Of a stretch of 64,000 nt of DNA, positions 33,989 through 47,800 are shown one piece after another. The stretch is from contig OX419755.1 of NCBI GenBank assembly GCA_948567375.1, forward strand, positions 72,854,944-72,918,943, read 5' to 3'. Below the pieces are notes generated by a model. The model made no database searches. It was given only the letters and a program-made list of their open reading frames with translations, and had not been told where the DNA came from. This DNA comes from Lunularia cruciata. Lineage: Eukaryota; Streptophyta; Marchantiopsida; Lunulariales; Lunulariaceae. Position numbers and translations under genes: made by a program. Each line of letters begins with the position of its first letter. Position 1 is the first letter of the stretch.

Positions 33989-36755
33989 ATGGCAAGTCAA
34001 GCGAAAGATGGACGGGCGGTGAATTGGTCGTTTCCTATGAACCCTACGCATTTGCCTCCAAAGAGTCCAACATTTCCCAGCTTTGGATCCAGTCTTTTTG
34101 AATCTACCTCAGGTCCATTTGTAGGTGTAGGTCGGTCTAGCTACCCAAACCGTGGCGGTGGTGGTCATAAACGTACACCGTCTGCCGGTTTTCTTCCCCA
34201 AGCCCATCCCTCATGGTTGGATGATGTAATAGACCCGCAGGAAGTACCTTTTAAAAGAGGATCACATCGCCGCTCTTCGAGTGACTCTGTTGCATTCTTG
34301 GAAGCGCCTGGAAGCTTTTCTAAAATAGACGATCATATTGCAGAAGAGGATGAATTCGATGCACGAAGTGTTGTCTCAATACCCTCAGGGCGCGGTTCTT
34401 TGGACTTTGATCGGCTCGATGAAGAGCAGCTTATGTCGATGTTTACTGATATTGAGCCCTTTCAACAAAGCCAAAAGGGTGCTCACCCGAGCCAGCAGTC
34501 TGAGGGTGCCCGAGCTCAATCAGGTAGCAACGCTGTATCAAGCTCTGCAGCAGATAGCTGGACATCTGAACGGAGGACACCTGCAACTACTCCAGAAAAT
34601 CCATCCACGCCATCCGATAGTAATAGCCTTAGTGAAGTTTCGAATGAGGATAGGGGCGGCCTGGGTAGGATGAAAAGTGAACCTGAGGTTCAGAGCGTGG
34701 GAGAAGGAGAGGGTGGAAGTAGTCAACAGCAATTGAAAGGAGAGTTGCAATCGCTTTCATCTCAAATAGATCCCAACTTGGACCCAAAGAGGGCGAAGAG
34801 GTACCTTCCCTTCTCCTGAAACAGTTACTTCTAGTACGTTCTCAAGACCCATGAGCTTCCGCATTCTAGACTCGAATTATACAGGCTTAGTACAAAATGG
34901 GATTGTTCTCCAAATTATGTCTTGCCCTTTAGCTGCTCTTTAGTCTCACTTGTCAAATGTGTATTTTGACTTGCAGAATTCTTGCCAACAGACAATCTGC
35001 ACAGCGCTCTCGTGTACGGAAGCTGCAATATATCTCTGAACTTGAGAGGAGTGTCAATGCTCTGCAGGTGGGAAAAAATTCTGCTCACTCAACATGTGAT
35101 ATGTTGGTTTATTTATCACGAATATGACATGTGATGTATTGCCGCACGCAAGGGAAATCATCTGATAACCTGATCTCTCCCGTGTCTGATTATCGCACAG
35201 ACGGAAGTTTCCACTCTATCTCCTCAAGTGGCCTTTCTCGATCATCAGAGAGTCGTCCTTAACGTCGACAATAATTCTTTGAAGCAAAAGATTGCCGCTC
35301 TTAATCAAGACAAACGATTCAAGGAAGGTAAGAATTTGGCATGGGCTATTGTATGTTTTGAACCCTTTTTCTTTCATGTCGGGACATTGACTTGTCATAT
35401 ATGCGCTAAGTCATGCTTCGCTCTCAAGGTTACACTTGCTCACTCCGACCGAGCCAAGACACCATCCACTCCTCTTCCGCCTCGCTCCACTCCATCCACC
35501 CTCATCTAAAGCTCTGCCTTTTGCTCCTTGCTCGATGTTTCTCTGTTTGATGGTACTCCCCGGCTTTCAATTTCAGATGCTTAATCGGTTGTGTCTTGCT
35601 TGTCATTACATGATGTATACTAGTTCTCTATAGGTGCTACTTATGAAATGTTTCAATTATCACTTCACTTCTGCTCATCTTCGTATTGTTAGATTCACTA
35701 AAGTTCCATTTCCTTGGATGCAATTTACTTCGATTTGCACACGTTCATGCTTGCCTTCCATATGCACTTCAAATGCACGTTCCTCGAACCGCTTCTGCTC
35801 TCATCTCCTCATATCCAGTCCACTCACGCTCCGGTCCAACACAGCCCAGACACGATCCACTCCTGTCCCACTTTGCTCCACTCCAGCCATGCTCCACTAA
35901 AGCTATGTTCTATTTCCTACTTCCTCTATGATTTCTCCCTTTTCTTTCGGGTGGACCCTCCTACTCGCTCGATACTCCTCTGCTTTCGATTTCAGATGCT
36001 TAGTTTGTTATCCCTTTGTTCTTTCTCCATGATGTATAGTATTTCACTGCAGGTGCTACTTACGAAATGTATCTATTTCCGTTCTTGCTCCGCTTATTTA
36101 GTTATGTTAGATTCACTTCAATTTTATTTGCATACGGGCATGCATGCATTTTGTATGCACTTCATATGCACGTTCTCGGTTGCATACTTAGAGGATTCTG
36201 GATCCCCCGTTCTTCGAACGGCTTCTGCTCCCATTTCTCAGATTTTTCTGGACGTTGACCTTGAGCGTCATCAAGCTGAGCTGCGATGGATTGTTGGTCT
36301 GTGTAGTTCATAATGATGCTCTGAAGAAGGAAGTTCAAAGATTAAGGCAGCTTTATCAGCAGCAGCAACAACATCAACACCAGCAAATGCAACAGCAGCA
36401 ACTACAGCAACACCTCCAGCAACAGCAACAACAGCAGCAGCAACAGCTTCAGTCATCAACACCAGCTGCGTATGAGCTGCAGCAACACCAGTTCAGCAAG
36501 CTGGACCTAGGTTCTGCTGAGTCAAAGCAAGCAGGTGCGGATGCATTTTGTGCCTCAAACAAAGGCACGAATGTTGTGCAGTCCGTCGGTGGTCCTGGAC
36601 CAGTCTCAGCTCCACGCTCCAACGGTAGGCCAATGGGCATTAAGAACGTTGTTCCTTCTGGGTGCATGACTCCTGGGAGCGCAAAAGGCATGGAAGGAAG
36701 ACTGATGAATGGGGGTGGGCCTTTGCAGTCAGATTTCATGGTGCACAACCCTTGA
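33989..36755 (+). CDS. Group E bZIP transcription factor (bZIP34/bZIP61-like), 4 exons
   Basis: Exons are 33989-34800, 34977-35067, 35201-35327 and 36307-36755. They total 1,479 nt (492 residues) with GT-AG introns in phase. The N-terminal half has HRRSSSDSVAFLE (about 91-103, a candidate phospho-serine site of the kind bound by 14-3-3 proteins in relatives) and EEQLMSMFTDIEPF. The basic region is at about 268-286 with the N-x7-R signature (NRQSAQRSR, 275-283). A leucine zipper follows, then SPQVAFLDHQR and the second zipper-like segment DALKKEVQRLRQLY. These are hallmarks of plant group E, nuclear factors that bind ACGT-type sites as dimers. A Gln-rich tract follows at about 361-400. Intron 3 (979 bp) is enlarged by two hairpin-repeat units. 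The ATG is the first in-frame start after a likely 5' UTR acceptor at 33898. Confidence 0.93.
35428..36245 (+). repeat. Hairpin-repeat family, about two units in bZIP intron 3
   Basis: The first unit starts TTACACTTGCTCACTCCGAC and passes through a C-rich CACCATCCACTCCTCTTCC block, TTTCAATTTCAGATGCTTAA, ATTACATGATGTATA and TCATATGCACGTTCT-like blocks. It ends in a degraded core (CGTTCCTCGAACCG, 35778). The second repeats this order and ends with an intact core hairpin CCGTTC-TTC-GAACGG at 36207-36221. The same blocks occur at 44.2-44.6 kb in reverse orientation and in PP5 introns. Confidence 0.8.
36357..36450 (+). repeat. CAG/CAA trinucleotide tract coding poly-Gln
   Basis: A mixed CAG/CAA/CAC run lies inside bZIP exon 4 and encodes a Gln/His-rich stretch. 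Alternating codons reduce slippage, but length variation between alleles is likely. Confidence 0.9.
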
Positions 36756-39200
36756 GAATTGAACGGCTTAGCAACTTCCACAAAGGTCAGTAGCGGTAAC
36801 AATTTACACACAGAAGAATGAATGAATATCCGTTTAATCTTTTCACTGCCCGGACTATGATGGGATGGCTAGGACCACAATCTTCGAACGGACTACAGTT
36901 GGATCACTCTACTTTTAGTCTCCCAGAGTCACCTAAAGGTCTTTCTTACATTTTCTGCACCAAATGTCTTGTAGTTCTGTCATGTACATGTCCATGGCAG
37001 GAAATGCCTCAAAGCATTCCTTTAGTAGCAGTGCTAACACTGTAAATTTTATTCAGAAAAAAGTGTCCAATTTTTCGGAATAATATCAGCTCTTCCTAGC
37101 GGATCATGGAAACATCTGATATTCATGGAAAGGGCCGTCGGATAGAACTGCCAAACAGTAGAAGTGATGTCTGGGAATACGTGTAGAGTAGTAGAGCTCT
37201 GTTCCCAATTCAACATTAGACTGGTGCAAAAGAGCAACTATGTTGGTTAATTTGGGGTCGCGACATTGTACCCTGTATTTACTCCGCTGTGTACACTACA
37301 TTAAACCCCTTTGTTCTTTTAAAACCTGGGTTCTTGAGAAAATCAGCGGTTCAATTCATACAGATCAGTCAGTGTAAATCCATGCTTTAACTCTATTTTT
37401 GGTAGGCAACAGGTCTTAGGTATGCTATTGTCTCTCAAATCCTCAAGGAATACTTCAGTTCCAAATAGTTCTGTCTTAAAAGTCTCCTTCCTTTCCTTCC
37501 GAAGACGGACATGTCTTCCCTTAGATGAACTTTAACTCACTCCAACTTGAATTACCACCGATATCTTGGGGGCTGATAGTTGGCTAGGACCATTTTCCCG
37601 GGGCGGAGCCGCGTTCTGTACGCATAAACCAACTATAGTTAATTCCTCTGGGAAATGCTTAGAGACACGCGGCCAGGGGTATAGCGAAGTATTTGCAACT
37701 GTACCAGTGTTACAAACTTTGTCTCCGTCTCCAATATTAGCCCACCTCAAGGTGGCCTGCATTCTTAGTTCGTTGTTGTCTACATCGGCAATGTATGGTT
37801 ACTCTGCAGAATTGGATTGAAAGGCCACACTTTTGGCGTTCATTTAGTTTCTCAAGCCATTCTCACGTTTTGTCCTGGAAAACTAATGCACAGTTAACTT
37901 TAGTTGATGTAGGTCGTACGAGTTGCAAATGTTGTTATTGTAATGACGTTGCGTTCTTGTTGACGCACATTGTTTGAAATGAAACCTGCCTTGCCCGGGG
38001 CCAAAGGATTGCACAGGTAGTCATACGAAACTGTAAAATTTGTAAACCCTCACTCAGGAGAAAGAATCTAATGGTTTCCGGTAGGCACAAAGGTGTCTCG
38101 TCGCAAACTGTCATGTCAGGGTGCTCGCATGGTGAGAACCTTACATCATTATCACTGGCGAGAAATGGATTTTCTTACTTATTGATAGTAACTCTTGTTA
38201 AATCATCACAGGTTAGAAGAACATTGCAGCCGAAGGCGGATTCCCAAGGGATAGAACCCAACCCACACAGGATGTAACAAGGCCTCGTCAAGCCGATCAA
38301 GAATTAAACTTGAGGTAAAATGGGGCTTGGGGCCAAGCTCAAGGCCCCTTTTACCCATCTTATCCGAGGATAACAAGGAGGATGGGAAGAATCCATCAAA
38401 GTTGAGTTTAAGAGGTAAAATGGGGTTAAACCATCGGAATGGGAAAACTCCTCTTCAGGACAAGAAGAATACATGAACCGTACCAAGATTGAATCCAAGT
38501 TAAATTGGGGCTAATTATCGGAATGAGAAGACTGTCTTAGTATAACAACAAGGAAGCGAAGAGGTAAAATGCGTTTACACCCCAGTAGCAGGAGGAATCT
38601 GTTTATCCCCCCAGAATGACCGTACCAAGTCCCAAGGAATTACGTAGTTTCGAAATGAAGAATGTCGGACCTCTGTAAAACAAGGTAGTCTAGAGATGAA
38701 CAATGTAGGACAATGACAGAGCCATGTATGACAAACTAAGCCCCAAGGAATCATGTGGTCACGGTCTCGAGATGAATACTGTAATGTGAAAACTATGACA
38801 ATCCAAGCCCGGAGGAATCACAGAGTTTCGAAATGAACATTGGCCCTACAGACGAACGCTCAATGTTTCACAAATTGAATTGGCAAAATTTGTTCTGAAA
38901 GCCAAAATCTCACAATGTGGAAACAAAATCGTGAAGAGGAATAGCTGGTTTGGAATCGAAAGATCGTTTTTTTCTTCATCTTTTTGCAGTCGAACGGTTA
39001 CAGTTTCTTTCAGAAAAACCAAACATGTACCGCATGAACAGTGGACAGAAAATAATACTTGTACTCACCAGTACCCGCAAGACGGGAGTGATCGCAGTTA
39101 TCTGATGCCCAGAGAGCGACTTTCTCCGCAACTATCTGATGTATGTTCCTGCTGCACAGCAAGTTGACCCTCATATTCTATATAACTACGTTAAAGATGG
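36756..39200. other. bZIP 3' flank, no gene recognised
   Basis: The first 300-500 bp are probably bZIP 3' UTR. Beyond that I see only short open frames. A diffuse repeated theme, GAGGTAAAATGGGG / AAATTGGGGCTAA with AAGCCCCAAGGAAT, recurs between 38310 and 38830. A related GTAAAATGAGGCTAAACCCC occurs at about 25040, suggesting another low-copy dispersed repeat. Confidence 0.4.
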
Positions 39201-42200
39201 ATGGTGGGATTGTTTGTAAGTATATGAAGGAGGGTGGACATCAAGGTGGGAACCGTACTATTAGATTAAGGTGAAAACTATATTGTAGAGAGGATTCTGG
39301 ATCTACGAAAGAAGGTGAAAATAAGGAGGACATTAAGCCTAAACTGCTGGATTTCCTTCGAGAATTAAAGCTAGAAAATGTTATGTTCGAAAGAAAAATA
39401 ACCTTTTCTAAACCTTGAGATATATATGGATTTCATTCTTCTCAATTCGGCAGCACTTCTGACAAATTTCCCCTGAGTGCATTTTATTTTACAAAATCTA
39501 AATCTTCCACGGTTGCTTATGAATCAATGTCACGTTCGATTCATCCTAGTGAAGGTATTTATATTCAATAGTTAAAATTTCTAGATGCTCATTTGAAAGT
39601 CTATCTAAGAAATCGGATTCGAAGTTTATGGCAATATTCTTTTAAGTGGTGGGAGTTATACAAATTATATTACATTGGAGCCCTCTCCTTATCTTTGTAT
39701 TATCCCATAACCCAATAACTAAAAATTACTCTTGATCTGAGTAGTGGACTTTAACTGATAGTACATATTTCATGATATGAATGTCGTATCATGATTTGTA
39801 AAGAAAGTTTCCTTCTTAGATCGATTTATAAGGAGAATGTACATAGCAGTACAATTCTACTTAAAAGAATATCGATAGAAGTTTCTATTCCAGAATTCAA
39901 ATCGGATAGCATTATGTCAAGCTCTACATATGAATGTCTACATTTAGACATTAGACTATACTGATCAATATGATGTCTTATTTATGTTAAGTTTTTTCGA
40001 ACATATTTACAACTCTCACGACTGTTAGCATTCAAAGTTTTACTATAAAATAAATCAAGCTATTAAAAGAAACTATAGCTTTATAATCATGTAATGCAGC
40101 TATGCTTAGATTACGATACTAGTAGCAAAAATAAACATGTAGAACGAAGACTAGAAAATATAAAACCTAAGTGAACTGTTTCCGAGTTTAATAAGGTAAT
40201 TCCAACTTTATGTAAAAGAAGAAATTAATCATGATATGCATAAAATAAAATATATATTTAGAAAATTAAAATCACATACAATTATCCCATCATTTTGTCA
40301 TAATAAATATATGAATAGTCTAAAATTATTCAGAAAATATAAAAGGACTATTCTAGGAGGCAGAAACAAGAACTTTACATTATATAATTTGTATTTAGGT
40401 TTCTTAGATCTAGAGAATTGTTTCAAACATTGACTATAATTGAAGAAATTTAATGGGGATTCATAAGTAGCTAATATTTATCAATCTTAATCATTTCTCT
40501 AACAATCCTTCTCACATGTAATATTTTAGACTAGACATTACAAGTATTTTTATTTCAAATGTTCATTTATTTTGAGTAGAATATTATAGTTCTAATATTA
40601 TTTATAATAAGAATTCAATTTTTATTTACATATATATGAAATCTTGAAAGTATCTAAAAAGTGTTACTTAAAGATCTCCATTTTGGATTATAGACAAACT
40701 TGAAAATAAATATTATTATTATTATTATTTTATAAAAAAAATTATCACTTATCCAAAATACATTCTATCACTTAGAGTGATAGAATACTTTTATGGTAAA
40801 ATATATTATGCATAATATATTGTATCACATAAATGAATAATAACATATATATATGAACATTAACAAATATATCCAAGTAATCTACCATTATAAAAATATT
40901 ACCTTTTAAATAATATAATCAACACATCATATATTTAAATAACAAAAATCTATACAATATGGGCAATGTTATGTATAGATACAAATGTCAATAAGCATGA
41001 GATGTGCAAAATAATTTTATTATATGAGTGTTTACCCTCTCATTTAGCTCACTTATCGTTCTTTCTATATTGTAAAATGTTAATAGCATAAAAAAGGAGA
41101 AAGATTTTTCAAACTAAGAATTTGCATTAAGTTGTTGTACCAAGAATTACTAGCAATCATATCAACCATTGAATCATAATCTAATATATTTAAAAAATTT
41201 TATTTTTATTTATTGAAATGCTTTACTATGTTAAAAGCTATTCAAGAAGATGTATTCTAAGTAATTTTTTACTAATATACTACATCTCAACTAAAATGTA
41301 TATAAAGTGTTTGTGTATATAAACTTTTCTGTTATTACATATCATCGTACTTCAGTGGTCCTAAATAAATCTGTTGAGATCAAGTACAAGACTAGGGATA
41401 ATGTACTATAAGGTGCTGCACTGATTTAGGAAAGAAATCCAAGTATCAAGTTCACACTTAGCATATATCAAGACAAGGATCTATATTATCTAGATTATTA
41501 TCCATACATTATAAAGTGAAGGTTTATCTCAAGGTACTTAATTAATTGAAAGAATCTTACATTAAATTTTAAGAGTTTGAAAGTTTTGGAATACATATTT
41601 TCAAATAGTGAACATTTTAACAAGTTAGATTTGTTGAGTTTTTATAACTTTTCCATCTGGTATCGATCTGAAGGAATTGTAGTAGCGATGGAAAGCTCTT
41701 GAAGTTTCCATCTAATTCAATAAATTAATAAGAAACCCAAAGTTTGAAATCAAGGGGAAAGAAAGAAATATTGCTCTCTTCAATTGTCAATTTTTGGAGT
41801 CCAAAACCATGAGACAAAGAAATTTAGAGCTCTTCTATAAAGATTTTGAAATCCAAATCTATAAATGATTGAATGATGCAAAATATTCTATTTATGAGAA
41901 TTTTAAAACTTGATGGTATTATTTTGAGTTGTTGTTATGGCATTCAGGAGCTTAATGAATTTTTCATTTAATGAGATTAAAACCATAGGAAGTTGGACCC
42001 AAGAATAAAAGCTAAGAATTCTAGATAGTTTTTTCTTGAACTGATACTATTTGATGGTCTTTTAACGGTTGAGTCTATACAAAAAAAATCTATTAATTTT
42101 TCTTCAAGATATATTATTCTTAGATAACTACCAGTGTATAAAAAAATAATAAGTTAAAGGAAGTGAGAGTGAATCATCTAAAGATATAATAACATTAGTT

Positions 42201-43200
42201 AAACATAGTATCTATGTAGAGAATTTGCTAAATGAGATTTATGTCAAAATTATTAAAAAGAATAGTTTAATTGTCCCAGTGTGTTTGTATTAGATTGATA
42301 AAATTAAAACCTAAATCGAGGTTGATCTAGCCCGGAGGGTAATATACTTTCAATATTACTTACACAACATCCAAATCATGAGGTCAATTAACCAATAACC
42401 ATATAACTTTTTTTTGAATGGATTTTAGTAAATAGCAAATAACGGTAGGTTGGTGAAAATCTTCAGGTAAGGATTTGATATTGAGAGCACCCGTGTTGGA
42501 CTACTTATTAAAATCCATAAAGTTAAAACTGAATTAGCTTATTTCTTTTAACAGTTTGGTGGTTCTTATATGGTTCGAGTGCTCTTAGATTTCTCTTGTA
42601 TGATTATCAGTTTTCATAACTTTACATCTCAATTATTATTATGTTTTATTTTGTGATATTCAGTGGAACGTTTTTTGGCCAATCTACTTGTGTACTTGAC
42701 AGGTGTTCATAAACCTTGTCTCTAACTAAACTCTCCTCATAGATCTATATTCTTTTTGTTTTCGACTAATCTGCTCTTGGACTGAGCTCTTGCTTTTGAC
42801 TAGTCTGCTCTTTATTTAACATTTCCCTTAACGAAACATGTTAAGTAAACATACAAATCTGGTACAAAGAAAGACATCTTGCATAAACACATCATGTAAA
42901 ACAAAAAGTAAAAGACATCATGTAAAAAAACATCAAAAGATCTTTAGTACTCTTTCTAAAACATCCAAACACAAGAAATGTCCTCCATTATGCTTTCACA
43001 GCACCAGAAGTATGCAAAATTACAAACCTGTTTACATTCGGACAACTTCTCTTTCGACATTGCAAATGGTTTTTTCTAGAAAGAGGATTAACGGTCTTGT
43101 ATACTATTTTAAGGAGATTTATATGTTCATTTAACATTCCGCTATTTAAATCGTCGATTTACTTAATATCCACGAAATAGGACTTGATAGAAACTCTACC
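39200..43200. other. Very AT-rich gene-free block
   Basis: About 4 kb of strongly AT-rich DNA with many stops in all frames. It contains an (ATT)n microsatellite at 40711-40729 and a perfect inverted repeat at 40762-40786. No protein motif, LTR pair or recognisable organellar gene was found. The sharp change in base composition against both flanks suggests an inserted or relic repeat block. Confidence 0.5.
40762..40786. repeat. Perfect 11-bp inverted repeat with 3-nt spacer
   Basis: ATTCTATCACT and AGTGATAGAAT are exact reverse complements separated by TAG. It may be a hairpin or protein-binding palindrome, or chance in AT-rich DNA. Confidence 0.7.
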
Positions 43201-44239
43201 ACTACATCAGACATCACATATTTCCAGTGATGGCTGCATAAAACTTGGGCTAGTGTCTAAAGCCCACTATTTCACAACAACACGAGCGTTTCAGTGACCA
43301 TAACAAACAAACCACAAGACACAGATTGTTTGTTATCATTCTCATGATATGCGGATCCCGGAATCCCAAGATTAGTGATGGATTAAATAGTGCTAAACTT
43401 TCGATTGGGAAGAAGCAGCTGATATAGTTTCACATTTCATTGATTGAAAATGTAAGTTGCAGTTGTTGTCAAGATCCGGGCACTTATTTAGTCCGACTGC
43501 CTCTCAGATGTTACTAACAATTATAGTGACGAGTATTTCTGGCAGAAACTAAAAGTCTCTAAAATCCTACTCATCCGCCCCTAAACATCATCCAAACAAG
43601 CCTGAGCAACAAGTTGTGTGCATCCACTGTGTATTCAAAGTGAAAGCAAGGCCAGAAAAGCCTAAGACGAATTTCTATACTGCATATTGCGCCTTGAAAT
43701 GTAAGTACCTAGCCGTTGAGAATAACACATGATAATTGCCGAGGCTCGAAGCAAGGGGAAGAGTTGCAGTGCAAATTGCACTCTGTTGGACTGTCAGGCA
43801 TGAAACTTTTGTTGACAAGCAGCCGCAAGCTTTCATCTAGAAAATATTTCCGAATTCTCCCAGGATTAAACTGTCCACCACCGACATACACAGTGCCGAA
43901 AACTCAATTGCCATATCCACGAGGAGTACATCGAGGACTCCGTCTGCACGCCTGATCAAAGCAACTTTTCAACGCTAGTACTTGATGACTCACTTCTTGG
44001 AGTACTTCAATCACTCGATGAAGTGGAAACCTTTTACTATTTATGCAGTTACACTTGCTCAGAATACTGATACAGAAACGTGAGGGCAAACATCACCACC
44101 TTTGGTTTCAAATACATGGTGGGTGCATGATACAGTTTCAAGTACATCCGATGCCTCCGCATTGAGCTATGGGTCAGGGGTCCAAGCAAACTTAGCTTCA
44201 CTTTAATAGAGCAAATATGATCTATATCCTTACACTTGG

Positions 44240-44640
44240 CATTTGAGAAATGGGAGCAGAAGCCGTTCAAAGAACGGGGTGATCCAGAACCCAGTAAGTA
44301 TGGAACCGAGAACGTGCATATGTGAGTGCATATGAAATGCAAGCATGAACGTGTGCAAATCGAAATGAATTGCATCTAAGGAAATGGAATTTAAGTGAAT
44401 CTAACACTACGAAGATAAGCAGCAGTAAAGACATAATTGATACATTTCATAAGTTGCACAGTATAGATCATGTAATAACAACCAAGAAACAACAGGTTAA
44501 GGATCTGAAATTGAAAGCCACGTAGGACATCGAGCAAGGAGCAAAAGACAGAGCTTTAGTTGAGGATGCGTGGAGTGGAGAGAAGTAGGAGAGGAGTAGA
44601 TGGTGTCTTGGCTGGGTCGGACCGAGGCGTGATATATCTT
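44240..44640 (-). repeat. Hairpin-repeat family, full unit in reverse orientation
   Basis: Read on the minus strand, this has every block seen in bZIP intron 3 in the same order: CCAAGACACCATCTACTCCT, a CTAAAGCTCTGTCTTTTGCT block, TTTCAATTTCAGATCCTTAA, ATTACATGATCTATA, GATTCACTTAAATTCCATTT and TATGCACGTTCTCGGTTCC. It ends with GGTTCTGGATC and the core CCGTTC-TTT-GAACGG (44263-44277). The sequences just outside the two ends resemble each other, as if one unit had been excised from a tandem array. Confidence 0.8.
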
Positions 44641-44801
44641 CATACTTGGTATTGTGAAATGGAATACATTCTCATTCTAGAATCAGATCTCCTGACAAGG
44701 TTTCGCATCCACGAGACTCCTTATACTTGGTGTAACATGAACGTATGACGATCATGATTACCTCTGCATAACTAGAACATTTCGGGTCTTCTTGTCGCTA
44801 C

Positions 44802-47800
44802 CTGCCAAAACGCATGAACCATATCAGCTAATGAAGATTGAAAGTGATACATGAGAGATGCATGGCACCAAACACGAGCCATCTGAGTTTCTAGCGAAAC
44901 CGGCGATAACCCTTCAGTTGAATTGCATTGTGGGCGATCAGGAGAGTCGCCGCTCGGGCCCGCACCCATCTTCCTATCATTGCCGCTTCTTGATTCCTTG
45001 ACTCTCCTCTCCTCGGATGAATCAAATCGACGCCCTGCGGACCGAGAATCTGACAATCCAATGTCCACAGGTTCAGTGATTGACTTCAGACAGGTCCAGA
45101 GGTAATTTCGGGTATAACACTCTAATCTCTCGTCAACTTTGCACTCCACTCTCGTCTCGTCTGCTTCGATATCTGACAGTTGTTTACTCACTTCAGCAAC
45201 TAAAGCTCCTCACTGAAACCAATCTAGATATGGACCATCTCGGTTCTCATGATAAATATGGTGTGTCCTACATTCCCGATACTGGCATGCTCATGCTTGA
45301 ATTCTTGCGGCGTTCACAGGACATGTACTCCACAAAGTAAATTGTTGCTGCACGTCTACTAGCTTTTGGCCGGATAGGTAAGGCAGACAAAAATCTTCAG
45401 CACTCTTCCCACATACCACATCCGTAGTTTCTCTAGTACTTCTTCGACATAATTAGAGGATTATGCATGATGAACTGAATAAATAAAGGTCTCACGGGTA
45501 CTGTAAGCAACACGACGACTCGGCGTTGATTCGGTTTCTACTTATTACATTAGAGCAGATAGCTATCCTTCGTACCAGGATAGCCTTGGAACAAGTTTGG
45601 ACCGTGCTTGGTTAACGGTTTGAGGCCATGCTTAGATGAGACCTGAACTAGAGCTCGCGTCTCCAAATCCAACTTCTGGTTTTCAGTAAGCCAACGTTGC
45701 TTCACAGTCTCCTCCTGTTTTGTGACCCAGCAAAGTAAAGGTTATTGACAGTCGACAGTCCACTCCGAGTTCACATTCGACAGTCTTGGAAGTGGCTTAC
45801 TATATAATTTTGATCATATGGAGTTCCAGTGCTATTATAGACATTCCGTTGTGTGCTTTGTAGGATAAACCTACAAATTGGACTAGCTTCACCAGAAGGT
45901 GCTCTACGGGTTCCACCAGCGACTCGAACTCAGGTTGTAGATGTGGATTCTGTCGCGAACTGATCTGCCTCTGGAGATCCGTAGGTGAATCCGCTGCATT
46001 TTGCAGAAGCTTCTTGGATCCATTAGACAACAGTGTTTCCTGACCTCCTGTATGGCGTGCTTCTGGGCTGCACTTAATATCTGGAATGAAAGGATAGTCC
46101 TCAATAGAGAGCATCATATTCCGTAGAATTACCTTCTCAAACAATAGGAGGGCAATATGGGCTCCAAACATCTTAGAAACACCAACGGAGGCTCCAGGGT
46201 TGGATCAACATGAGAAAATCATTTATCTGGTTCAAGGTAATCCTTCTGTAAGAAACCATGTTACTAAAATAATTACACGAGGTACAGATGTGCTTGAATA
46301 ACTGACATTTTCGGTTTCAAATGATCTTTACGAAAATTTTGATGACGAGTCACGTGATTAACCTACCCGATCTGCTGGACTCTGCAGACACTAAACGTTC
46401 TGTATACACGCAAAATGACCGGCAGGAGGACTAACTCATAGTTTTACCAGAACGAAAGCGGCACTTACGACCGGATTTATGAACGTGATTGTAGGATAGA
46501 TAGATGCACCTCCAAGAATTCGGCACCAAAGTCCAGACCGCGACCTTTCTCGCTTTTGAAAAGAGAGATTATCCCTGTTTGGACCGAATTTGTTTCCCTC
46601 GAGGACGAGGGAAAAAAGAGAGGTTAAGATAACAAAGCATATAGAAGAATAAAGGAAGAACCCACTAATAGCTGCTTATGTGATGGGTCTATGGTGAATT
46701 TGAGTCTGCGCCTCAACGTGGCAATCAGTAAAAGGGAGTACGTGTAAGCACTACGAAGATACACTGCCTTCCTTACCACTTCAGATGCTTGCGATCTCTC
46801 TCTTGAACTCGCTCTACAGCACATAGAAGCATTAAAGACTGAGTTAGTAAGCCTCACAAACAATCAAACCTCTGCTATCTGCCAGACAGGCACGGCAGGA
46901 CTAAGAGTCTATAGCTAAATGTAGTACCGCACTTGTTCAAAAATACCAGAGTCAGAAATATGCAGATAACCAAAAACAATGCTTCACCTATAATATACAA
47001 AGTCGGCTGACAATAGATCCTTGATGTTTTTCTGCAACAGTAAGTCGAACAACGTACTTTTTACTCTCAAGCTGATACAAGGGCTCCAGAGGTGATACCG
47101 CTGTTATCGCGTCTCTACCCACCTGAACCTGAGTACAGCTAAGCTACCACAACCATCTGCCTTTGTTTGTGGGTGAAGTATTTACAGGACGTCTGCATTG
47201 AGAGTCGGACTGCATAACAAGAAGAGGATGTTGCTGTTGTGCAATGTTATTTTACACATTCTCTTTCCTTCACCCGTTTGCGGCTCCTACGCTTCGTTCG
47301 CATCTATATCCATGCAAGATGACTATAGATTCGAGCAAGCAAACTTTTATTGTTGAGACGTCACCTGGTTTCGAGTAGTGTCGAATAGGCAGGGATTGCT
47401 CGCGTGCTGCACAAGTCCTTGAAGTAGATGCAATATCTTCAGAATGATGACCGCAATTCAGAGATTGACGAAGACTCACATTTTCAGTCTTTGGTTTTCG
47501 CAGAACCGATCTTCTCCTTTCCGGGTCTCTAAGCCAGGTGATGGTAGGTTTTGTACTCTCTTTACTGCCTTGGTTTGCGTTGAAGTTCGCAGAGAAACAT
47601 ACTACTGAGTTGACAACCGGGAGCTCTGCGGACAGAGTCATAGCATGTTTTAATTGGGGGCCTGAGACTCTTATTGATCCCTTCACACTTCCAGAGCAAT
47701 CGGTCTCTGGTAATGAAGCTCCATGCTTCTCGGAGTCAGGGTCTACCACCAACGCCTTCATACTTCCTCCGCACTTTGTATCTGAAAACGAAGCACTTAG

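Noticed and set aside
39200-43200. AT-rich block as an organellar DNA insertion
   Set aside because: No plastid or mitochondrial gene fragment could be recognised in any frame, so composition alone is not sufficient.
44263-44277. Hairpin core as a tRNA T-arm or SINE B-box (GTTCGANNC-like)
   Set aside because: The stem closes a 3-nt rather than a 7-nt loop, and no A-box or acceptor stem is found at tRNA spacing.
46543-46576. Possible 30-nt microexon linking 46777-46838 to 45871-46080 in the minus-strand gene
   Set aside because: Splice signals look acceptable, but the phases do not work with the neighbouring exon-like frames.
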